The position numbers were made by a program, and so were the translations under genes. Below the pieces are notes generated by a model. It was given only the letters and a program-made list of their open reading frames with translations. It had not been told where the DNA came from and did not search any database. From JAGLTA01 sp023142625 (lineage in GTDB: Bacteria > Patescibacteriota > Patescibacteriia > JAACEG01), in NCBI GenBank assembly GCA_030641665.1, contig DAOWHA010000058.1, positions 1 through 16,531 on the forward strand: a stretch of 16,531 nucleotides of DNA, in the 5' to 3' direction. How positions within the stretch are numbered: the first letter of the stretch is position 1; every line of letters begins with the position of its first letter. Below, piece after piece: positions 7,265 through 12,338 of the stretch.

Positions 7265-8317
7265 ATGGATAATCAAAATTTTTTACAAATAGAATTTTTA
7301 GGAAATACGGTTCAGGATTTTATTATCGCCGCTGGCGCTTTTATTCTATTCTTAGCGATTTTGAAATTATTCCAAACAATCATCTTAAAAAAATTAAAGA
7401 AATTAGCGCTAAAAACCAAAACAGATATTGACGACACTTTAATTGAGATTGTGAACACCCTGAAGCCGCCGTTTTATTCTTTCTTGGCGTTTTATTTTGC
7501 CGCGCAATTTTTATCGTTAAACGATATTTCCGCGAAAGTTTTACAGATAGCAATTTTAGTCTGGGTAATGTATCAGGTAATAATAGCAGTTCAGATTTTA
7601 ATTAATTATATTGTCCGCAAAAAGATGGGCGGGGAAGATGATCAGGCGGCGAAATCAGCGGCGGAAATGTTAAGCGGCGTTTCTAAATTCGCGCTTTGGG
7701 CGTTTGGAGCGCTTTTCGTCCTCTCTAATTTGGGAGTAAATGTGAGTTCTTTAATTGCCGGGCTGGGAATCGGAGGCATCGCGATCGCTTTCGCTTTGCA
7801 GAATATTTTAGGCGATCTGTTCAGCTCTTTTTCAATCTATTTTGACAAGCCGTTCAGAGTAGGCGATTTTGTAGTTTTAGGAGATCAGATGGGAACTGTT
7901 AAAAAGATTGGGATTAAAACAACTAGAATTCAGGTTCCGCAAGGCGAAGAACTTGTTGTTTCAAACAGCGAATTGACAAAATCGCAGTTAAGAAATTTCG
8001 GCGTTATGCAAAAGCGGCGGAATCTGCACCACATAGGCGTTAGTTATAGCACCTCTCCTGAAAAATTAAAAGAGATTCCAGGAATGATAAAAGAGATTAT
8101 TGATAAGCAAGAGAATACGGAATATAATAGGGTTCATTTTAAGGATTTTGGCGATTACAGTTTGGTTTTTGAAATTGTCTATTATGTTTTGTCTGGTAAT
8201 TATGCGGTTTTTATGAGCGCCAAGCAGAGCGTAAATTTGCAGATTATAGAAAAATTTAATCAAGAAGGAATTGAAATCGCTTTTCCAAGCCAGACGATTT
8301 ATTTAGAGAAAAGTTAA
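7265..8317 (+). CDS. Small-conductance mechanosensitive channel, MscS family
   Basis: This 350-aa inner-membrane protein opens under membrane tension to release solutes during osmotic downshock. Hydrophobic helices lie at about 18-40, 66-84, 91-117 and 139-157. The Gly/Ala-rich pore helix follows at about 163-190 ('AGLGIGGIAIAFALQNILGDL'), then 'DKPFRVGDFV' opens the beta domain, and an alpha/beta domain ends at 'IAFPSQTIYL', the usual MscS ending. It has one more N-terminal helix than E. coli MscS (three helices, 286 aa). The start is set by the ATG right after family A copy 1. No Shine-Dalgarno sequence is visible. The channel family is certain; regulation is not visible. Confidence 0.94.
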   Translation: MDNQNFLQIEFLGNTVQDFIIAAGAFILFLAILKLFQTIILKKLKKLALKTKTDIDDTLIEIVNTLKPPFYSFLAFYFAAQFLSLNDISAKVLQIAILVWVMYQVIIAVQILINYIVRKKMGGEDDQAAKSAAEMLSGVSKFALWAFGALFVLSNLGVNVSSLIAGLGIGGIAIAFALQNILGDLFSSFSIYFDKPFRVGDFVVLGDQMGTVKKIGIKTTRIQVPQGEELVVSNSELTKSQLRNFGVMQKRRNLHHIGVSYSTSPEKLKEIPGMIKEIIDKQENTEYNRVHFKDFGDYSLVFEIVYYVLSGNYAVFMSAKQSVNLQIIEKFNQEGIEIAFPSQTIYLEKS

Positions 8318-8364
8318 TATTTAAAATAAAATTTTTTAAACCCAAACCAAAAGGAGGGATTATT

Positions 8365-8418
8365 ATGGGAATTATAAAATTTAATTTACTTTTTTTACCT
8401 CTAATGGGGCTTTTTTAA
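8365..8418 (+). CDS. Possible 17-aa hydrophobic peptide with a strong ribosome-binding site
   Basis: AAGGAGGG at 8351-8358 lies 6 nt before an ATG that opens a 17-codon frame (MGIIKFNLLFLPLMGLF) ending in TAA. This is the only near-perfect Shine-Dalgarno sequence in the window, which makes it notable although the frame is tiny. A short CCTC-TAAT-GGGG stem followed by CTTTTTT ends inside the frame and could act as a weak terminator or attenuator. It could be a leader peptide, a membrane microprotein, or the remains of a lost gene. The remainder of the 8318-8626 gap is family A copy 2. Confidence 0.35.
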   Translation: MGIIKFNLLFLPLMGLF

Positions 8419-8424
8419 TTTTTT

Positions 8425-8563
8425 GTCTTTGCGAGAAGCTGAACGAGTGAAACGAGTGAGGTGCGACGAAGCAATCTCATTACTGAAAGAACGAAACTAT
8501 AATTAAAGATTTATTCACTCAGTAATGAGATTGCCGCGTCGGCTATTGCCTCCTCGCAAAGAC
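8425..8563. repeat. Family A palindromic element, copy 2 (139 bp)
   Basis: It starts GTCTTTGCGAGAAGC and ends CTCCTCGCAAAGAC. The inner arms CAATCTCATTACTG and CAGTAATGAGATTG are exact 14-bp complements around an AT-rich loop. The left arm (GAACGAGTGAAACGAGTGAG...) is nearly identical to copy 3. A reading frame open from 8525 runs through the right arm into the SPFH gene but is not the gene's true start. Confidence 0.88.
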
Positions 8564-8626
8564 AGAGGAGAGAAAGACATTGATTTTAATCAAATCTTAA
8601 TTTTCAATAGAATAAAAAAGTTAAAT

Positions 8627-9631
8627 ATGCAGGATAAATTTTCAAAATTAATACCTTTAATATTTTTATTTTTTTTAATTATGCCTCTTTTGGGCAAAAA
8701 TGCAATCCCTTTCATTATTATCGCGGGGGTTGCTTTTGCTGTCTCAAAAGGCATTAAAAAACATATGATGGAAAATCAGACAATAAACATCAACCCGAAT
8801 ATAGATTTGGGAAAATTTAAAAGCGCTGGAAGGATTATTGCCGTGGCGATTTTGCTAATAATTATTTTGGCAATATCAATAGTGGTTATTCCAGCTGGCG
8901 AAACAGGAGTTTATCATCTTTTCGGAAAGGTTCGCGACAAAGAATTCAGTTCGGGAATTCATCTTAAAAATCCGCTTGCTAAAATTACCAAGATGAGTAT
9001 CCGAACGGAAGAATACACAATGAGCGTTATAGAAGGCGAGGGCAGAGTAGCATCCGCGGACGCAATTAAAGCATTGACAAAAGAGGGGCTGGAAGTAGAT
9101 TTGGATATTACGATTTTGTATCATTTAGACGAAAGCAAAGCGTCGGATGTTTTTAAAGATATAGGATTGGAATATGAGCAAAAAATACTCCGTCCGGGAA
9201 TTAGAAGCGGAATCAGGGAAGTAGTCGCGAATTATGAAGCAAAAGATATTTACTCAACAAAAAGGGAAGAGTCTGCCGTGAAAATTTTAGAAAAATTAAA
9301 GAGCGATATTGATCCGCGCGGAATTATTATTGAGGAAGTCTTATTGCGGAATGTGAATTTGCCGGCAAAACTTTCCGACGCGATTCAGGAAAAATTGACA
9401 GCTGAGCAAGAATCTCAAAAATATGAATTTATCTTGCAAAAAGAGACGAAAGAAGCGGAAAGAAAAAGGATAGAAGCCGCGGGGCAGAGGGACGCGCAGA
9501 AAATCATCAACGAGAGTTTAAGTTCTAATTATCTTAATTATCTTTACATTAAAGAATTAAAAGACCGCGAAGGGACAATCTATGTTCCAGTAAATCCGCA
9601 GTCAGGAATGCCGATGTTTAAAGGACTGTAG
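8627..9631 (+). CDS. SPFH/prohibitin (band 7) family membrane protein
   Basis: This 334-aa protein starts at the ATG at 8627. The frame is open upstream to 8525, but that part is translated from the family A repeat and gives an Arg/Pro-rich sequence unlike any prohibitin. Two short hydrophobic segments (about 8-21 and 26-40) precede the usual helix (67-88). The SPFH domain begins with 'IPAGETGVYHLFGKVRDKEFSSGIH'-type sequence (its start is at about residue 88) and is followed by a charged coiled coil ('EKLTAEQESQKYEF...EAERKRIEAAG', about 260-300). Members form large ring oligomers that organise membrane microdomains and associate with proteases such as FtsH. Most prohibitins have a single N-terminal helix, so the extra hydrophobic pair is unusual. 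Confidence 0.9.
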   Translation: MQDKFSKLIPLIFLFFLIMPLLGKNAIPFIIIAGVAFAVSKGIKKHMMENQTININPNIDLGKFKSAGRIIAVAILLIIILAISIVVIPAGETGVYHLFGKVRDKEFSSGIHLKNPLAKITKMSIRTEEYTMSVIEGEGRVASADAIKALTKEGLEVDLDITILYHLDESKASDVFKDIGLEYEQKILRPGIRSGIREVVANYEAKDIYSTKREESAVKILEKLKSDIDPRGIIIEEVLLRNVNLPAKLSDAIQEKLTAEQESQKYEFILQKETKEAERKRIEAAGQRDAQKIINESLSSNYLNYLYIKELKDREGTIYVPVNPQSGMPMFKGL

Positions 9632-9655
9632 CCAAATTTTCAATTTCCACCATCT

Positions 9656-9819
9656 GTCTTTGCGAGGAGCTGAACGAGTGAAACGAGTGAGGTGCGACGA
9701 AGCAATCCCATTACTGTGCGGAATAGACTATAAATATGAATATTTTACTTAGTTGCTATTGGAATGAGATTGCTTCGTCAGTCGTTCCGCTATCGCTACA
9801 CTTCATTTCTTGCAAAGAC
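9656..9819. repeat. Family A palindromic element, copy 3 (164 bp)
   Basis: It begins GTCTTTGCGAGGAGC and ends TTTCTTGCAAAGAC. Inside, GACGAAGCAATCCCATT is answered by AATGAGATTGCTTCGTC. The left 50 bp match copy 2 almost base for base, while the right arm has drifted. It occupies most of the 230-bp SPFH-ftsE gap. No gene is seen in it. Confidence 0.88.
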
Positions 9820-9861
9820 AGTAGTTATTTATTTAAATCATAAAATAAAATTTTTTTTAAA

Positions 9862-10542
9862 ATGGTTAAGTTAGAAAATTTATCAAAAATTTATCAGCAG
9901 GATATAGTAGGTTTGCGAAATATTAATTTACATATTAAGCCGAGAGAATTTGTTTCTATTGTTGGGCAGAGCGGCACAGGGAAAAGCACTTTAATCAAGT
10001 TGTTGATTGCTGAAGAGCGTCCTACGGAAGGCAGGATAACAATCGGCGGCTGGGATATTACGAATATTAAAAGAAGCCAAATTCCTGCTTTGCGGCGGCA
10101 GATCGGGGTTGTTTTTCAAGATTTCAAACTTTTGCCGCAGAAGACTGTTTTTGAAAATGTGGCGTTTGCGGCGCAAGTTTGCGGAGAATCAAATAGAAAG
10201 ATTAAGCGGATTGTTCCGAGCGCGCTAAGAATTGTTGATTTGGAGGACAAGGCAGACAGATACCCGCGGCATCTTTCAGGCGGTGAACAGCAGCGGGTTG
10301 TTATCGCGCGCTCTTTAATTCATCGTCCGAAACTTTTATTAGCCGATGAGCCAACCGGAAATTTGGATTCTTTTAACGCGCAAGAGATTGTGGATATGCT
10401 TTTACGGATAAATGATTTCGGAACAACCATTATTTTAGTGACGCATAACAGCGAGATTGTGAATTCTCTAAAAAAACGGGTTATTACGCTTGATAACGGA
10501 GAGATAATAAGCGACAAAAAATGCGGGAAATACACGCTTTAA
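9862..10542 (+). CDS. ftsE: Cell division ATP-binding protein FtsE
   Basis: This 226-aa ABC ATPase is of normal FtsE length: Walker A GQSGTGKST (35-43), 'GVVFQDFKLLP' Q-loop segment, signature LSGGEQ (138-143), Walker B LLLADEPTG with D162-E163, and the H-loop 'LVTHN'. With FtsX it forms the type VII ABC complex that couples cytoplasmic ATP hydrolysis to activation of peptidoglycan hydrolases at the division site. The FtsX gene follows on the same strand, but 216 bp away rather than overlapping, because a palindromic element lies between them. No Shine-Dalgarno sequence is visible before the ATG; the leader is AT-only. Confidence 0.95.
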   Translation: MVKLENLSKIYQQDIVGLRNINLHIKPREFVSIVGQSGTGKSTLIKLLIAEERPTEGRITIGGWDITNIKRSQIPALRRQIGVVFQDFKLLPQKTVFENVAFAAQVCGESNRKIKRIVPSALRIVDLEDKADRYPRHLSGGEQQRVVIARSLIHRPKLLLADEPTGNLDSFNAQEIVDMLLRINDFGTTIILVTHNSEIVNSLKKRVITLDNGEIISDKKCGKYTL

Positions 10543-10550
10543 ATTTTAAT

Positions 10551-10706
10551 TTGCTGGCTCCATAGTCCCGCAGGGCTGTGGAGCCTAAAATGCAAGGGTT
10601 TGTGTGTAAAATAATAGTTTGTGAAATAACAAGCGTTTGCATTTATGCTCCATAGCCTCATTTCGTCCGCCGCGGCGGACTCAACTTCGGACTATGGAGC
10701 CAGCAA
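10551..10706. repeat. Family B composite palindrome (BIME-like) between ftsE and ftsX
   Basis: The ends TTGCTGGCTCCATAGTCC (10551-10568) and GGACTATGGAGCCAGCAA (10689-10706) are perfect 18-bp inverted repeats. Each half is itself a hairpin. The left one (10556-10585) pairs 13 bp around a CGCA tetraloop. The right one holds a GC-rich 16-bp palindrome (10665-10680) in its loop. The segments inside each hairpin also mirror one another (CTAAAATGCAAGGGTTTGTG on the left, ATAAATGCAAACGCTTGT as the complement on the right). The element is therefore two copies of one unit in inverted orientation, like REP/BIME elements. Confidence 0.85.
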
Positions 10707-10758
10707 TGTTTTTAATTTGTCATTTTGATTTTTGATTTTTATATTTTGAATTGTTATT

Positions 10759-11670
10759 ATGTTTTCATCATTTTTTAGAATTATAAAATTCGCTTTTCAG
10801 AATTTTTACCGCAACTTTTGGCTTGCGATTGTTACGATTACAATTTTAGTTGTTACGCTGTTTTCAATAACCGCTTTAATAATTTTAAATGTGATTTCAA
10901 CGCAGGCGGTTAAATCCATAGAGGATAAAATTGATATCAGCATCTATTTTAAAACAGAAGCTGAGGATATACAGATTATTAAAACTCGTTCAGAATTATT
11001 AAGTTTAAAAGAGGTTAAAGAAGTAAATTTAATTGATCGCGAACAGGCTATGGTTTTTTTCAAGGAGAGACATAAGGATGATCCAACTATTTTGGAGTCC
11101 GTGGAAATTTTAAAAGAAAATCCTTTTAATAGCGTTTTGGTGGTTAAAGCGAAAAATAGCGAATATTATCCTGAAATTTTAAAAGTTTTAGACAAGGAAG
11201 AGTATAATCAAATAATTGAAAAGAAAGATTTTTCAGACCATAAAATAATTATTAATAAAATTTCAATAATTAAAACAAAAATTGAAAAAATAGGGCTGTT
11301 TGTGATCGCTTTCTTCGCGCTGATTGCCGCTTTAATCGTATTTAACACTGTCCGAATCGCTATCTATACGCACCGCAGCGAGATAAAAATTATGAAATTA
11401 GTCGGTGCTAGCAATTGGTTTATCAGGGCGCCGTTTTTAGTGGAAGAATTTTTTTACGCGATAATAAGCTTTTTGATTTTAATAGCTGTCTTTTACCCGG
11501 CAATCGATTTCTTGCAGCCGCACCTTAATTATTTTTTAGAATATGATTTTGATTTGATAAGTTATTTTAAAGCAAATTTTGCCCTTATCTTCGGTTTGGA
11601 ATTTTTAACAATTATAATTATCAACGCTTTATCGTCTTTCGTAGCGATGAAAAAATATCTAAAAGCGTAA
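10759..11670 (+). CDS. ftsX: Cell division protein FtsX
   Basis: This 303-aa membrane subunit pairs with FtsE. Topology is classical: helix 1 at about 21-46, an extracellular domain of about 130 residues (47-177), then helices at about 178-201, 230-250 and 273-295. The cytoplasmic 'RSEIKIMKLVGASNWFIRAPFLVE' (206-229) is the most recognisable FtsX motif and contacts FtsE. The external domain normally binds the coiled coil of a peptidoglycan hydrolase. No such hydrolase follows here, which is different from many operons where an M23 peptidase is the next gene. The gene starts 52 bp after the family B element, so it probably depends on read-through from ftsE. Confidence 0.94.
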   Translation: MFSSFFRIIKFAFQNFYRNFWLAIVTITILVVTLFSITALIILNVISTQAVKSIEDKIDISIYFKTEAEDIQIIKTRSELLSLKEVKEVNLIDREQAMVFFKERHKDDPTILESVEILKENPFNSVLVVKAKNSEYYPEILKVLDKEEYNQIIEKKDFSDHKIIINKISIIKTKIEKIGLFVIAFFALIAALIVFNTVRIAIYTHRSEIKIMKLVGASNWFIRAPFLVEEFFYAIISFLILIAVFYPAIDFLQPHLNYFLEYDFDLISYFKANFALIFGLEFLTIIIINALSSFVAMKKYLKA

Positions 11671-11686
11671 TACTAATATCATTGTT

Positions 11687-11743
11687 GCTGTTAAAAAAAT
11701 AAAAAAAACTAATAAAATTATTTTAACAGCGTTTAGCGCTAAA
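11687..11743 (+). other. Inverted repeats downstream of ftsX
   Basis: GCTGTTAAAA (11687-11696) and TTTTAACAGC (11721-11730) are exact complements around a 24-nt A-rich loop. They are followed at once by the 12-bp palindrome TTTAGCGCTAAA (11732-11743). There is no T-run after the stem, so it is not a standard terminator. An mRNA end structure or an operator for the next gene are the possible roles. Confidence 0.4.
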
Positions 11744-11780
11744 AATTTAGGATTAAATAAAATAAAATAAATAAAATTTT

Positions 11781-12074
11781 ATGGCAAGAAAAAAATCCAA
11801 AAAACTTAATTATTCCTACTCTCCAGCCACGCAAGAATTAATGATTACAACCGTAGAGCCAAAAGATTTAGGAAAAGTTGAAAATATTATGCTGGATAGC
11901 GACCATTATTTGCAATGGGATCCAAAGGCGAAAGAATTAGTAGGTTTTTTTGTTTTGTTTGTTGGGGCTGACGAAAAAAAAGAAGAGTTCCATAGTTTTC
12001 CGCAGGCAAAAGAATTAAGATCAATCGGCTTTAATAATTTTTTTAAGCAGTTTGGAAAGGTTTGTGTTGGTTAG
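11781..12074 (+). CDS. Unknown 97-aa basic protein
   Basis: I do not recognise this protein. It opens with a strongly basic segment (MARKKSKKLNYSYSP), continues with a predicted alpha/beta region ('TQELMITTVEPKDLGKVENIML', 'YLQWDPKAKELVGFFVLFVG') and has no transmembrane helix or catalytic motif that I can see. Its start follows the A-rich intergenic stretch after ftsX, and a clear intrinsic terminator lies 78 bp after its stop, so it closes the transcription unit. Its last codons (TTTGGAAAGGTTTGTGTTGG) resemble the tail of the family B repeats downstream. The C-terminal 'FGKVCVG' may therefore come from repeat sequence rather than from the ancestral gene. Confidence 0.65.
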   Translation: MARKKSKKLNYSYSPATQELMITTVEPKDLGKVENIMLDSDHYLQWDPKAKELVGFFVLFVGADEKKEEFHSFPQAKELRSIGFNNFFKQFGKVCVG

Positions 12075-12093
12075 AATTATTGATTGATTAGTT

Positions 12094-12143
12094 GGTTCCA
12101 TTGTCCCGATAGGGCTGTGGAACCTTTTTGCAAAAGTTTGTGT
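12094..12143 (+). repeat. Family B hairpin unit, copy 2
   Basis: GGTTCCATTGTCCC (12094 onward) pairs with GGGCTGTGGAACC (to 12124) over a short GATA loop, followed by the family tail TTTTTGCAAAAGTTTGTGT (12125-12143). Both arms differ from copy 1 at the same pair (C-G in copy 1, T-A here), a compensatory change that keeps the stem. Confidence 0.8.
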
Positions 12144-12151
12144 TTGAAAAT

Positions 12152-12180
12152 ACCGCTGATAAATTTCAGCGGTTTTTTTT
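12152..12180 (+). terminator. Intrinsic terminator after the 97-aa gene
   Basis: ACCGCTGA (12152-12159) and TCAGCGGT (12166-12173) form an 8-bp stem with a 6-nt loop TAAATT, followed directly by a run of eight T (12173-12180). This is a textbook rho-independent terminator for the plus strand. It separates the ftsEX-side transcript from the helicase gene. Confidence 0.9.
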
Positions 12181-12181
12181 A

Positions 12182-12209
12182 TTGACTTTTTTGTTATTTT
12201 TGCTATTCT
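12182..12209 (+). promoter_or_regulatory. Promoter of the helicase-nuclease gene
   Basis: TTGACT (12182-12187) is followed after 16 bp by TATTCT (12204-12209), with TGC directly before it as an extended -10. It starts right after the terminator of the previous unit. The predicted transcript has a leader of about 120 nt that contains family B copy 3. Confidence 0.6.
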
Positions 12210-12270
12210 ATAAACAACAATTAAATAACCTAACCCTTGGATTTTTTGTTTGAGGTATGGTTTATTCGCT

Positions 12271-12334
12271 GGCTCCATAGTCCCCGCCGCTCGCGAGCGG
12301 CGGGGCTATGGAACCTTTTTGAAAAAGTTTGTGT
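12271..12334 (+). repeat. Family B hairpin unit, copy 3, in the helicase 5' leader
   Basis: The arms GGCTCCATAG (12271-12280) and CTATGGAACC (12305-12314 region) close around a perfect 24-bp GC palindrome at 12282-12305 (CCCCGCCGCTCG and its complement), giving a stem of more than 20 bp. The family tail TTTTTGAAAAAGTTTGTGT follows and ends 4 nt before the ATG at 12339. The stem is the most stable structure visible in the window. Confidence 0.85.
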
Positions 12335-12338
12335 CATT

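Noticed and set aside
8525..8626. N-terminal extension of the SPFH gene (34 codons)
   Set aside because: It is translated from the right arm of family A copy 2, is Arg/Pro-rich and precedes the natural hydrophobic N-terminus starting at 8627.
7031..9819. CRISPR array as an explanation for the three family A copies
   Set aside because: Copies are more than 1 kb apart, are palindromic, differ in length and have genes between them; no short direct repeats with uniform spacers exist in the window.
12021..12278. Minus-strand open frame of 85 codons
   Set aside because: It runs across the terminator, the promoter and two repeats and is rich in repeat-derived sequence.
12237..12338. N-terminal extension of the helicase gene (34 codons)
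   Set aside because: It is translated from family B copy 3, with product 'HSPRRSRAAGLWN'; the ATG at 12339 gives a more natural protein start.
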